Positions 36,964-46,399 of a DNA stretch of 64,000 nucleotides are shown here, one piece after another; positions within the stretch are counted from its first letter, which is position 1; each line of letters opens with the position of its first letter. Source of the DNA: Bin87 sp963666415 (GTDB lineage Bacteria > Chloroflexota > Dehalococcoidia > Lucifugimonadales > UBA3495); the NCBI GenBank assembly GCA_963666415.2, contig CAXXPD010000002.1:1363361-1427360 (forward strand), in the 5' to 3' direction. Made by a program: the position numbers and the translations under genes. The notes beneath the pieces are model-generated. The model was not told the DNA's origin. It made no database searches and saw only the letters and a program-made list of their open reading frames with translations.

Positions 36964-38190
36964 TCATGCAGTAGCCCTCAGCGATAGGCCGTAGGCGTGA
37001 ACTCGAACCCGCTCGGCCAGACGGTCGACTTCGCCCAGGATGTTTTCCGGAGTGCCAGAGAGGTCCAGAGCGACAACCTCAATGGCCTTCCCGGCATGAT
37101 TGATACGGTACTCGGCTGGTTCGTCTTCGCCGGCGGCGTAGATGAGCAGTCCGGATGGCAGGTCGGCGGCGGTGCAATAGGCCAGCATTTGGTAGATGTC
37201 GGCGTGCCTGAAGCCCGGCGTGTCCAGTTTCTTGTACTTGGCGTCGCCGACGAACCTGGGGAGCGGCCCGCGGCCCGCGGAACCGGGCGTCCACCAGGAA
37301 AGGTCGGGCTTCACGTCAATGCGTCCGCCTTCGTCCAGCTCGAGGCTTTCCCCACGTCTCCACTGATCTCCGGCAATGCCCAAGGCCTCCCCTAAGGCGA
37401 CGTAAAGGAAACGCTCGAACACCAGGTTCATATCGATGAGAAAGGAGGCGCTGGTCACCCTGCCTCCGAACAGCTCCAGGCTGGAGTTCTCGATGATCAG
37501 ACGGGCCAACTCCACGGCCGGCCGGTAGTGCTCATCCAGGCGGGTGTACCTGATCTGGGGCACGGTTCCGGGAGCATACGAGCCCAGCTGCACCATGTCG
37601 AAGACGGGCCACAAGCGTCGCACCTCTTGCTTGGTGGTAGCGGAGCGCATCTGGATGTGGGACAACCTATGGACGGCCGACTTGAGCAGCCGGTTCTGCT
37701 CGATGTCCTCGGTGTACTCGTCGTAGGCCACCTCGATGGGCAATGGTAATCCGTACCGGCGCCCGATCTGGTCGGCAAACCTGATCTGACCCCGCACGGT
37801 GTTGAGAGCATCCTCCTCCCGGCGGTACCCCCGCAGCAGGCCGCGGCGGATAGCTTGCTGCGCGCGGTGGGCGAAGGCCAGGGCAACGGCCTCCAGGACG
37901 TCGTTGTCGGGGGCCAGGTCAATGGATTCGTCGCGCCAGTGCTTGGGATTCAGGGCGTAGGTCATGAGGAACATGACCCGACCTACGGGAATCTTGGGCC
38001 GGACGATGACAGCCAGGTCGCCGATGTTCACGGCGCCAACGTAGGAGGAGGGCCGGAGCCGGTACCCGCCGTCCCGGTCGGTTGTTGGCGAGACGTCGAC
38101 GTGGGCTCTGGCCAAAGCCTCCAGCTGTTGCCGGGACAGAGGACCTGGCCAGTCTCGCTCCTCGTACTCGCTCAGATCAAAGCGATCCAT
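36964..38190 (-). CDS. mcrC: McrC-family subunit of a McrBC-type restriction system
   Basis: ATG 38190 (MDRFDLSEYEERDWPGPLSR) overlaps the mcrB stop by 14 nt and is preferred to in-frame starts at 38253 and 38217. The product has 408 residues. The N-terminal part has GYRLRPSSYVGAVNIGDLAV and VRPKIPVGRVMFLMTYAL, typical of McrC. The C-terminal part holds the PD-(D/E)XK nuclease: DMNLVFERFLYVALGE, GRIDVKPDLSWW and RFVGDAKYKKLDTPGFRHAD. McrC supplies the cleavage activity and stimulates the McrB GTPase. McrBC systems cut DNA carrying modified cytosine. Confidence 0.88.
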   Translation of the reverse strand: MDRFDLSEYEERDWPGPLSRQQLEALARAHVDVSPTTDRDGGYRLRPSSYVGAVNIGDLAVIVRPKIPVGRVMFLMTYALNPKHWRDESIDLAPDNDVLEAVALAFAHRAQQAIRRGLLRGYRREEDALNTVRGQIRFADQIGRRYGLPLPIEVAYDEYTEDIEQNRLLKSAVHRLSHIQMRSATTKQEVRRLWPVFDMVQLGSYAPGTVPQIRYTRLDEHYRPAVELARLIIENSSLELFGGRVTSASFLIDMNLVFERFLYVALGEALGIAGDQWRRGESLELDEGGRIDVKPDLSWWTPGSAGRGPLPRFVGDAKYKKLDTPGFRHADIYQMLAYCTAADLPSGLLIYAAGEDEPAEYRINHAGKAIEVVALDLSGTPENILGEVDRLAERVRVHAYGLSLRATA

Positions 38191-40594
38191 CGTGCCCGTC
38201 GTCGTTAGCCTGACCATTGCCGCTGGCGGCCGTGATCTGCGGAGGGTCGCCATCGGGGTCGGTTGCCGTGGTGCCGCCCTTGATCTCAGACATCAGGCGG
38301 TCGTAGCCGAATTCCTTCAGCCTGGCCTCGTCGCCGAAGTACTGCTCCTCGATGTAGGGGATCACCGCCTGTTCCCAGATGAAGCGGACCCGCGCTTCGT
38401 CCAGGGGCGGATCCTTCTTCATGAAGTGGCTGGGGCCGATACCCAGATGACGGTCGTTCAGCTTGCGGTTGGCCGCATCCACCAGGTCGGCCACCCACAT
38501 CGCCTGGTCGTAATTCTTCTCCAACCAGCGGCGTAGCAGGCCTTGGACCGGGGACTCATCGGGGTAAAAGCCGAAGAAGTAGAACCGGCGGCGCAGGGCG
38601 GCGTCCACCAGGGCGATAGAGCGGTCGGTGGTGTTCATGGTGCCGATGAACCAGAGGTTCCTGGGCAGGCGGAACGGCTCATGGCTGTACTGGAGGCTCA
38701 TTTCTTCGTCCCGGTACTCCAGGAGGAAGTAGAGCTCGCCCAGTATCTTGGCCAGGTTGCCGCGGTTGATCTCGTCGATCACCAGGATGAACTTGGCCTT
38801 CGAATTGGCCGCTGCCTTTTCCGTGACGCGTCGCAGGGGACCAGGCTCCAGCGTGTAGCCGGCCTGTCCGGCCTCGGTGAGGACGGGACGAAAGCCCTCC
38901 ACGAAGTCCTCGTAGGTGTAGGAAGGGTGGAACTGTACGATCTGGTAATCGCCGCCCTGTTCGCGGTACCACTGGGCGATGCGCCTGGCCACGAAGGTCT
39001 TGCCGGTGCCCGGGGGGCCCTGAAAGATGACCTGTCCCTTGTCCTCCAGCCCGTGGATTATCATCCGCAACCGGTCCGGCTCCCACATCAGCTCGCTGGC
39101 CAGCTCGTCCAGGGACTGGGGCACCTTCGTCGCGGTTTCGTCATCCTCAACGGGCGAAACCGTTGCAACCGGCTCCTCGTCCTGGATTGCCCATACCAGC
39201 GACTGTGCGTCCAGACGGTGACGGAGTGAGAGGCCGCGCTCCGATGCCTCCTCAATGAAACGGTCCAGGAATTCCAGGGCGTGCTCGTAGGTTTCCGCCT
39301 CGCTGGCGCCTCGCTCAGGATCGCCGTAACCGGTCTGCTGGTAGGCCTTGCTGAAAGGAGTCACGCGGAACGGAGGATACTGTTCCACGTCAAGGCCCAT
39401 CAGCAGGACCGAAGCAAGTGTCGTTCGGGTTCCCGGGCCGCTGCTCGCCTGAGCCGGGAGCAGTTCACAGAATGAGTCGATGCGCTCGCTGGGTTGGTCT
39501 TCGTCTCCTTTCCACAACATCTGCAGCGCAAACCGGGCGTCGTCGGACGATTCGTCAATCCAATCCCTGAATTTCTTCTGTTCGACACTGAAGACGAGGT
39601 TCCCGCCGATGCCGCGCTTGACCAGCTCAGCCCAGCCATCAGCGTTATCCATCACCGCACTGCGCGCGGCGACCAGTTTGCTACTTATTTCGAGCTTGTA
39701 TTCGACCTCCTCTGCGTCCAATTGTCCGGTGTCGTGGTATTCGCGCGCCCGTTCGACGTACTTGTCCCACAGATCTGACGAGTACCTGTCGTCCCAGACC
39801 GCGCGCACTTCCGATCGATAGTAGACGTCGTCGTCGCTGCCGTAGCGGGCTTCAATTTCCGGCCGAATCTGCGCCAGCCGGCGGTCGACGTCCTCGGCCG
39901 GTTCTGCAACAAACTTCGCAAACGCTCCGGCGATCCAGTGCTTGTGATTGCTGGAAACGATGGCCTCGAAGGTATCGGGGAAGACCAGATGGAGCAGAGC
40001 CTCCCGCTGGGTTCGGTAACTGTTGGGCTCATCCATCAGCGTCTTACTGCGTAACTCCCGCCCGGTCGCGAAATCCTTGAACTCCCACGGGTCGTCCAGC
40101 AGCCGAGTTTGCTCACTGGCGCCCAGTTCCTTCCATTGCTCCACGAACTCGATCAGGAAGCCAACCTGATTGGGTCGCTTCACGTGGAAATACTGGCCCG
40201 GGTTCGCGATGCCTGGGGTGAGGCTCTGGGCCAGCTTCGCAGGGATGACGACCGGGGATGGCGACCATCCCAGCACCGTTTCGATGCTGCGCCGCTTGTG
40301 AGTGCCGTCCCGGGTCGAAACGATGAGCCGGTGAAAATAGAGGGCCTCGGCCATCAGGAGGTGGACCTGGGGCGGACGGCCAGCGAGCTGCTGCTGCAGC
40401 TTTTCCAGAAACTTCCCGCCTGACACGTCCGGCCTGTCCAGGAAATGCTCCCGGAGTTCTTTGAGCCACCGGCTCGACCAGATGGCCTCGCCCGGCGTGA
40501 ACAGCGATGAGTCGCTGCGCAACGCAGCGTCGACCCACGCCTGGGCGGCCTCGTAAACGCGGTCGGCGCCTTCTCTTATCTTTCTGGTTCCCAT
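38177..40594 (-). CDS. mcrB: McrB-family AAA+ GTPase of a McrBC-type restriction system
   Basis: This 805-residue protein has a long N-terminal region (1-500) without a recognisable methyl-DNA-binding fold, then the motor domain: QVIFQGPPGTGKTFVARRIA (Walker A 526-533), LVIDEINRGNLAKILGELYF (McrB-specific Walker B, 604-623), and WFIGTMNTTDRSIALVDAAL with RRRFYFF (sensor and Arg finger). DEINRxN is diagnostic for McrB. The N-terminal 500 residues set specificity and look unlike E. coli McrB, so the target modification cannot be guessed. The start is ATG 40594. The gene is coupled to mcrC by overlap. Confidence 0.9.
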   Translation of the reverse strand: MGTRKIREGADRVYEAAQAWVDAALRSDSSLFTPGEAIWSSRWLKELREHFLDRPDVSGGKFLEKLQQQLAGRPPQVHLLMAEALYFHRLIVSTRDGTHKRRSIETVLGWSPSPVVIPAKLAQSLTPGIANPGQYFHVKRPNQVGFLIEFVEQWKELGASEQTRLLDDPWEFKDFATGRELRSKTLMDEPNSYRTQREALLHLVFPDTFEAIVSSNHKHWIAGAFAKFVAEPAEDVDRRLAQIRPEIEARYGSDDDVYYRSEVRAVWDDRYSSDLWDKYVERAREYHDTGQLDAEEVEYKLEISSKLVAARSAVMDNADGWAELVKRGIGGNLVFSVEQKKFRDWIDESSDDARFALQMLWKGDEDQPSERIDSFCELLPAQASSGPGTRTTLASVLLMGLDVEQYPPFRVTPFSKAYQQTGYGDPERGASEAETYEHALEFLDRFIEEASERGLSLRHRLDAQSLVWAIQDEEPVATVSPVEDDETATKVPQSLDELASELMWEPDRLRMIIHGLEDKGQVIFQGPPGTGKTFVARRIAQWYREQGGDYQIVQFHPSYTYEDFVEGFRPVLTEAGQAGYTLEPGPLRRVTEKAAANSKAKFILVIDEINRGNLAKILGELYFLLEYRDEEMSLQYSHEPFRLPRNLWFIGTMNTTDRSIALVDAALRRRFYFFGFYPDESPVQGLLRRWLEKNYDQAMWVADLVDAANRKLNDRHLGIGPSHFMKKDPPLDEARVRFIWEQAVIPYIEEQYFGDEARLKEFGYDRLMSEIKGGTTATDPDGDPPQITAASGNGQANDDGHDGSL

Positions 40595-40786
40595 GGTGAT
40601 TCCTTCGTCATTACCTATCGCGGTAGGGCTACACCGGCTGAGCAGAATCTGGACGAGACGCTCATGGCGCCTGGTGACAACCGGCGATGATTATGCCATG
40701 TCTCCAGCCTCGGTTCAGATCGAAATCCAATCAACCAGTCAACCAACCAGACCCTGCAGGGTCATAGGAAAGGAGTACTTACCACC

Positions 40787-41440
40787 ATGAGAATGTATCC
40801 GAGAGAGTTTCCGTCGGGCCGCCTCAGGAAGCCGAAGCGGCAGGCGGAAAGACGAGTTTATGAAGCCCTGGCAGGCAGCGACCGCCGGGGCTTCGTCTAT
40901 TACGAGTGGCGCCAGGGATATGAGCGCATCGAGCTGGACTTCGCCGTGTGGATCGAGGAGCTGGGCCGTTTCGCGCTCCAGGTGAAGGGCGGCCGCTACC
41001 TGCTCGTCGACGGCGCGTGGCGCCTGAAGACCAGAGACGGCGTCCGGTTGGTCGAATCATGCCCGTTGGACGATACCAAGCTGGCCGCTTTGGACCTGCA
41101 CGACGACATCGAGGAGTTGGCGAAGACGACCTACAACCCGTACGTCATTCCGGTGCTGGCATTTCCGGACATGAAGCCTGATGAGGCCATCAAGAATCTG
41201 GCGAAGCGCCAGGGCGTGTACTCGGTCTGGGGAACCGGCCACCTGATGGCAGACCTGGCGGAGATCGTCCATTCGAGGACGTCCACCAGCTTGGGATGTC
41301 CGACGACCTGGGCCCAAACCTGGCCGGTCGCGGGGTGGTGGCCGATCAGCCGGTTCTCAATGATGCGGATTTGCCTGGGCGGGTTCTGGTTGCCGTGCCG
41401 GCCCACGAGGGGGTAGTGGATCCCGCCGCCTTCGCACAGA
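40787..41440 (+). pseudogene. NERD-like nuclease-related protein with internal frameshift
   Basis: The start MRMYPREFPSGRLRKPKRQA leads into RRVYEALAGSDRRGFVYYEW and IELDFAVWIEELGRFALQVK with GGRYLL, the E...D...QVKG order of NERD domains. Up to about 41260 the frame is good (LAEIV). The natural continuation then lies one frame over: RPFEDVHQLGMSDDLGPNLA, GRGVVADQPVLNDADLPGRV and VAFP-like VLVAVPAHEG, which then runs into low-complexity Gly-rich codons. It is divergent from mcrB with about 190 bp between. NERD proteins are often found in restriction and defence clusters. Confidence 0.65.
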
Positions 41441-41938
41441 CCGCCAAGCCTGGGGGTGGGATGGGCGGAACGCCCTGGCCTCGCCGGGTGCCATCAGGGG
41501 CCGGCGTCTCCGGAGGCGGTGGTGTCGTTTCTGGTGGCGGGGGTTCGGTTGCTGGTGGTGGAGGCTGGGTTGTCGGGATGGTCTGGCCGGCACTGCTGGG
41601 AACATCGAACCGGACGTCGCCGGCGGGACCGTCAAATCCCAGGCTGGCCGAGACCAGCGATTTTGGCCAGGGCTACCCCAACGGGGGGCGGAAAGAGCCC
41701 GCCGTTACACCGTCTCAATAGAATCTGCGCGGTTTGTGTCGCACCGGAGGGCGACACGAGCCGAGAGACGGCGATTTGACCGTCTGCCTGAAGCGCCGGT
41801 TCTCTGAACGAGACCGGTGGCGCCAAAAGCAGGGCAACCACAAAGCTATGGCCCTGCATCGGACCCTGGCAGGGCCTCGATCTTCGACTTCACACCCACC
41901 AACCCCGGGAACCCCGGGAATTCACTAACGGAGGAAAC
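41441..41938. other. Gly-codon-rich stretch and leader of the first small gene
   Basis: The first part holds (ggtggcggg)-like low-complexity DNA after the NERD frame. From 41585 on it is copy A of the 872-bp tandem duplication, with the strong site ggaggaaac before ATG 41939. Confidence 0.5.
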
Positions 41939-42217
41939 ATGACCACACCAAACAACGACCACCTGACCGCGCTCGACACCTACGAGAGCGTCCGCGACTT
42001 CTTCGAGCCCCACCTGCAGCGGCAGTGGGACAAGGTACTCCGCTCCGCCAGACGGTCGGCCTTCGCCGCCGCGTATGACGCCATCGTGAACGCCGACCAG
42101 TGGCCTGATGGCGCCGATGCCCTCAGCGAGGCGTATTGGGCAACTATGGAAGTCTACGAAGCCACCCTCGGCGTCCTGGGCGACTTCACTCCCGACTATC
42201 CCGTCGACGGGCCCTGA
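41939..42217 (+). CDS. Small acidic hypothetical protein, copy A
   Basis: This 92-residue product begins MTTPNNDHLTALDTYESVRD, continues FFEPHLQRQWDKVLRSARRS and ends YPVDGP. The start has an ideal ggaggaaac site. It is helical and I know no family. Compared with copy B it stops early: an altered base pattern at gacgggccctga removes the acidic tail. The conserved coding of both copies suggests a real protein. Confidence 0.7.
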   Translation: MTTPNNDHLTALDTYESVRDFFEPHLQRQWDKVLRSARRSAFAAAYDAIVNADQWPDGADALSEAYWATMEVYEATLGVLGDFTPDYPVDGP

Positions 42218-42331
42218 CGACCCGCCCTACGACGTCTGACGCCCACCTCGTGCTCCAATCGCTGGCTCCGAAGATCGGGGCCTATTTCCAGCCCTGCCGC
42301 CGTGCTCTCTGGACACCACCGCCGGCGACCT

Positions 42332-42378
42332 GCCGTTCGGCAACTCCGTAATTCGGTAATGCCGTAGTCGGGCAACCC
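42332..42378 (-). repeat. Iteron-like 16-bp direct repeats, array 1
   Basis: On the minus strand three units follow each other: gttgcccgactacggc, attaccgaattacgga, gttgccgaacggcagg. The consensus starts RTTRCC and has 16-bp spacing. The same array occurs at 43229-43275 and, with one more unit, at 50441-50504. Confidence 0.6.
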
Positions 42379-42806
42379 GCAGATTGTCACCGTACGGGCC
42401 ACCGCCCTATGCCGGGCGCGTGCGACCAGCGTCGGGCGCTCCAACCGCATGGTAACGGCCGGCACTGCTGGGAACATCGAAGCGGACGTCGCCGGCGGGA
42501 CCGTCAAATCCCAGGCTGGCCGAGACCAGCGATTTTGGCCAAGGCTGCCCCAACGGGGGCGGAAAGAGCCCGCCGTTACCGTCTCAATAAAATCTCAGCG
42601 TTTGTGTCGCATCGGAGGGCGACACGAGCCGAGAGACGGCGATTTGACCGTCTGCCTGAAGCGCCGGTTCTCTGAACGAGACCGGTGGCGCCAAAAGCAG
42701 GGCAACCACAAAGCTATGGCCCTGCATCGGACCCCGGCAGGGGCTCGATCTTCTACTTCACACCCACCAACCCCGGAAACCCCGGGAATTCACTAACGGA
42801 GGAAAC

Positions 42807-43136
42807 ATGATCACACCAAACAACGACCACCTGACCGCGCTCGAGACCTACGAGAGCGTCCGCGACTTCTTCGAGCCCCACCTGCAGCGGCAGTGGGACA
42901 AGGTACTCCGCTCCACCAGGCGGTCGGCCTTCGCCGCCGCGTATGACGCCATCGTGAACGCCGACCAGTGGCCTGATGGCGCCGACGCCCTCAACGAGGC
43001 GTATTGGGCAACTGTGCACGTCTACAAAGCCACCCTCGACGTCCTGGGCGACTTCACTCCCGACCATCCTGTCGACGTGCCTGACGACGACGTGCCTGAC
43101 GACGACGTGCCTGACGACCCGCCCTACGACGTCTGA
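42807..43136 (+). CDS. Small acidic hypothetical protein, copy B
   Basis: This 109-residue paralogue of the 41939 gene starts MITPNNDHLTALETYESVRD and keeps the tail VDVPDDDVPDDDVPDDPPYD, coded by three 15-bp units (gtgcctgacgacgac). The strong ggaggaaac site is conserved. A hairpin ggccccga-aga-tcggggcc lies about 23 bp after the stop and may act as a terminator, although the T tract is short. Function unknown. Confidence 0.7.
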   Translation: MITPNNDHLTALETYESVRDFFEPHLQRQWDKVLRSTRRSAFAAAYDAIVNADQWPDGADALNEAYWATVHVYKATLDVLGDFTPDHPVDVPDDDVPDDDVPDDPPYDV

Positions 43137-43496
43137 CGCCCACGTCGTGCTCCAATCGCTGGCCCCGAAGATCGGGGCCTATTTCCAGCCCTGCCGCCGT
43201 GCTCTCTGGACACTACCGCCGGCGACCTGCCGTTCGGCAACTCCGTAATTCGGTAATGCCGTAGTCGGGCAACCCGCAGATTGTCACCGTACGGGCGCAC
43301 CGCCCTATGCAAGGCGCGTGCGACGGACTGCGGCCTTTTCCGGACCGGCCCCGCGTCAGATCGCGGGGCGCTGAATGTTGGAAGAAGAGCCCCTTGGATC
43401 CGAATGCCGATGTCCTTTCACGGCTTCTGGACCGGGAAGGGTGCGGCGTCGAACACTGGCCAGAACTGTTGCCGTATGGCGACGCCGCCCTCCGAC
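43132..43496 (+). repeat. Dispersed 365-bp repeat, copy 1 (pairs with 50344-50724)
   Basis: From tctgacgcccacgtcgtgct to gacgccgccctccgac the sequence is almost identical to 50344-50724. It contains the ggccccga hairpin and the second iteron-like array (43229-43275). Its ends do not look like an IS, and it carries no convincing gene. The first part also ends copy A of the tandem duplication (from about 42233). Confidence 0.9.
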
Positions 43497-43666
43497 AGTT
43501 GACGAACCGCCAGGGGGCATGACGACTGCACGGTCGCCGCAGCCTGCGGTCAACGGTGGCCCTTACCATCAGGCTCCGTCGTTTGCGCCGTGGGGCGCTC
43601 AGCGTCCAAGGCGGGCGCATGGTCGAACGACACAGCCATGGGCAGCGCCAGTTTAGGAGGATGGTC

Positions 43667-44070
43667 TTTTTGCCGGTTCCGGCCGGGATGGAGCGAGTTC
43701 CAGCTGCGCAACCCGCGGCTGTCTTGCGTCCGCCAGTTCCTGCTGGAGACGGCGCATGTTCTCCTCGAGGTTTTAAATCTCGTTCGTGCCGGTGCCGGAC
43801 GCCCGGCGAAGCTGTATGTCGCACTGGTGCTCCTCGACCTCCAGCTCCTTTATCCGGAGATCGACGTTTCTCGACTATTCGCCCACGCCCGTGCCCACTT
43901 CCTCCGCCAGCCGTTCACTGGTTGTTTTCTTGTTGGCCGTGCGGACAATGGCCAATGGAGATGGGTCGCCGACAAGATCCGCCACTGCGACTACATGATC
44001 AACGCAACAGGCACCGAGCCACCGCCCCGCAGATAAAGATAGCCGGAGCCCAGCCGCCCTACAGGCCTGA
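43667..44070 (-). pseudogene. Coiled-coil protein remnant with in-frame stops
   Basis: The minus strand reads AIVRTANKKTTSERLAEEVG, a TAG, SRNVDLRIKELEVEEHQCDI, QLRRASGTGTNEI, a TAA, then NLEENMRRLQQELADARQPR and SRPEPAKRPSS before a TAA at about 43667. The heptad-like pattern continues across both stops in one frame. It lies directly after the replication-relaxation-like gene and may have been its partner. Confidence 0.4.
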
Positions 44071-44073
44071 CGC

Positions 44074-45567
44074 TCAGTTCGGTGGCAAGAAGGTCGCCGG
44101 TACACCAGAGGCGTCCAGCCAAGCCGTGGCAACGCCAATGATGGTCTTTGGATGATCAACTCGAATGCTCGGTATGCTGATGGCCCACAGTGGATGTCCC
44201 GCCTGGGCAGCCTGACGCCTGAACTCAGCCGCTACCGAGTCGCTGCGCGCCACCACCAGCACCGGAAGCGACATGCGCTGGGAACGGCGAGAAAGGTAGC
44301 CGCGCAGCTTCCGTGCCACCCCAGCGGCGGAATCAGCCCGACGCTCGTACTCCAGGTAGTGCCAACCGGCGCCGCCCGACGAGCCCTTACCCATGTAGAT
44401 CAATGCGTCAGGAGCAATCGCATCCCGGCCGCCGGAGTAGTCGTCGCCACGCCAGCCGCCCGCTACGGGAAAATCGCCCTCCCGAAAAACGGACACTATG
44501 CTGAACGCAGCCTCGTCGTGCTGGCGGTAACGCGCTACTCCAGGTAAACCATCACCGCGGAGGCCGAAACGGCGGCTGGGTCTTGAAAAATGCACCCGGT
44601 CTCTCCGCGCGGAAATGCCCAGAGCAATTCCAGAAAGGTAATGGTGGCCATCAACCTGCACCAGCGCGTCCTCATCAATCAGACGCTGCAGCTTTGGCAA
44701 AACGTAACGATTACGAGAACCAACGGCCCGGCTGATCGAAGGCGCCTTGGCGCCCGGGAACTGTTCAATCAGATACAGGATCCGATGAACCAAGGACGCG
44801 TCTTTCCCAGCGCGGAATCCCTGCATCATCCGAGGCAACTCAGCAGAAACGGAGTCCACCGGAGAACCAAGCAGTGGAGCAAGAGAAAGCAAGGCCCTTC
44901 CCTCCCTTGGCGCCACATTGGCGGATACCTTCTTGGTCTCCGAACAGAACACCAGCGTACCGTCTTTGAGGCCGAAATCAGACAAGGTCTCACTTGCCCG
45001 GCAGGCCTGCCAAAAGTCAGAAGCAACAACGCAGATCAACGCCGGCCAGCCGCCAGCCATGTGTTCCGGCTCTCCCAACTTCTCCAAGCGAGTAATCAAG
45101 CTGGATTCCGTCTGCCACGGACCAGACCAAAGAAACGCCACGGTGCCGCCGTCATAATGAGCAACAGCATCAACACCATCCTTAAAACGCCAGTGAAAAG
45201 AACGGAAATCCCCGGTGTACGCCATGTCAGGTAACCTGACGGCCAAGCGGTAGAACCACTCCACACCAGGTAGAAAACTGGCAAGATGGTTAATTCTGCG
45301 CGTCTGGTGAAAGTAGACCTCAGGCTCCAGGAAACGGCGAGCACCGCCCGGAGCAAGACGATAACGCCGAGCCGCCGTAAAAGCAGCCCCCATCACGGTG
45401 GAATCCACCAGGCCCATCTCCTCAAGCCACCCAAGGCGGCGCGAAACGGTGGAAAACCCCACCCCCAGAAAATTGGCCAGCTCCCCTGCGGAAACCAACG
45501 GTAGGTCGCAGACCCCGCGAAGCGCCCGGGAGTCCTCCGCGCTCAGTGCTACGTAAGTGTCAGGCAT
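44074..45567 (-). CDS. Replication-relaxation-like winged-helix protein
   Basis: I use ATG 45567 (MPDTYVALSAEDSRALRGVC): GGAGGG lies 9 nt upstream, whereas the ATG at 45609 has none. Two winged helices are visible: VSAGELANFLGVGFSTVSRR (about 25-75) and PSISRAVGSRNRYVLPKLQR (about 275). The C-terminal part has PDALIYMGKGSSGGAGWHYL and EYERRADSAAGVARKLRGYL, then VLVVARSDSVAAEFRRQAAQ, which fits the Replic_Relax family found on plasmids and integrative elements (mobilisation or replication). The 497-residue frame is intact. It is the best marker that the 41-57 kb region came from a mobile element. Confidence 0.65.
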   Translation of the reverse strand: MPDTYVALSAEDSRALRGVCDLPLVSAGELANFLGVGFSTVSRRLGWLEEMGLVDSTVMGAAFTAARRYRLAPGGARRFLEPEVYFHQTRRINHLASFLPGVEWFYRLAVRLPDMAYTGDFRSFHWRFKDGVDAVAHYDGGTVAFLWSGPWQTESSLITRLEKLGEPEHMAGGWPALICVVASDFWQACRASETLSDFGLKDGTLVFCSETKKVSANVAPREGRALLSLAPLLGSPVDSVSAELPRMMQGFRAGKDASLVHRILYLIEQFPGAKAPSISRAVGSRNRYVLPKLQRLIDEDALVQVDGHHYLSGIALGISARRDRVHFSRPSRRFGLRGDGLPGVARYRQHDEAAFSIVSVFREGDFPVAGGWRGDDYSGGRDAIAPDALIYMGKGSSGGAGWHYLEYERRADSAAGVARKLRGYLSRRSQRMSLPVLVVARSDSVAAEFRRQAAQAGHPLWAISIPSIRVDHPKTIIGVATAWLDASGVPATFLPPN

Positions 45568-45918
45568 TTTCGAACCCTCCGAACGGACCAATGGACTTTG
45601 TACACTCAAGCGGCGTCGGCGTGGGAGTCAATGGCCCGGGTGTACGTGTCAGGGACTTTACTTCGAAAACGCCGTTTCACGAAATTCTGGCCTCCGTCCC
45701 GGGGCGTAAGTTGCGGAACCGTCCATTTCCTTCGTGTTTCCCGTCCCGGGGTACCACGGATAAACCGGGATATAGTGGTACCCCCGGCAGCAAACAAGAA
45801 CGCTTCTGACCGCAGGGGTTGCCGCAATAGTCGAGGATGCACATCTACAAAGGGAATAGCCACGCATCCGGTATCCTGCAACAAATGCGTCGTTGTTACA
45901 TTGGGATAGGAGACATCC
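45568..45918. other. Intergenic region
   Basis: Divergent promoter space between the replication-relaxation-like gene and the 77-aa gene. Short frames have no support. Confidence 0.35.
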
Positions 45919-46152
45919 ATGCACCACGAAAACGAACAGTTGACGATCGAGGACGCCATCCGCGCCACGCTCGCTGGTTATGAGTTCCAGTACGACCTAC
46001 CCCCAGAGGTAAAAGACGCCATGGACGCCGGGCTGATAGCCACTGGCGACGACCGCTGGATGTGGTCGGACAACGTCGAAAAGACCAACTTCCTGGCGCT
46101 GACCCCAGCCGGCTGGAAAATGGCCCAGCAACTGGGCCTCGTCTCTACCTGA
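45919..46152 (+). CDS. Small acidic hypothetical protein, 77 aa
   Basis: The sequence MHHENEQLTIEDAIRATLAG then YEFQYDLPPEVKDAMDAGLI and FLALTPAGWKMAQQLGLVST is helical and acidic. taggaga lies 6 nt before the ATG. The C-terminal ALTPAGWKMAQQLGL resembles the end of a winged helix, so it could be a small regulator. I do not recognise the family. The frame is clean and well started, in contrast to the decayed surroundings. Confidence 0.65.
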   Translation: MHHENEQLTIEDAIRATLAGYEFQYDLPPEVKDAMDAGLIATGDDRWMWSDNVEKTNFLALTPAGWKMAQQLGLVST

Positions 46153-46399
46153 GCGTGTTGACAAATTGGCCGCAACTGCCCACGTGGCCAACCAATCAGG
46201 TGTCTAAACTCGCCCAAGGCCGGGCCTACATGTCTGGGACAAACGAATGAGAAGTCAATAGGACGGTTCCGTCTCCGAAACGAACGCTACCTCAGCACAC
46301 CCAGCATCCCACGCCTCCGTGATTTAGGATCTGGGGCTCTGAGCCAAGACCGCTCAGCCTGCCGGACTACCGGCCGTCCAGATATTCGGACTTTCGCCC
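46153..46399. other. Intergenic region
   Basis: I see no gene between the 77-aa gene and the IS5-like remnant. Confidence 0.35.

Larger units (their letters stand above)
41585..43330 (+). repeat. Tandem duplication of about 872 bp (copies 41585-42456 and 42457-43330)
   Basis: Both copies start ggccggcactgctgggaaca, share the leader (gacggcgatttgaccgtctg), the ribosome site ggaggaaacatg, a small gene, and a trailing block with the hairpin ggccccga-aga-tcggggcc (intact in copy B, partly broken in A). Differences are scattered, so the event is not brand new. Confidence 0.9.

Noticed and set aside
26303..38217. 16-bp match tcgttagcctgaccat at about 26303 and 38202
   Set aside because: One 16-mer pair is expected by chance about half the time in 64 kb; one copy lies inside mcrB coding sequence, and no extension is visible.
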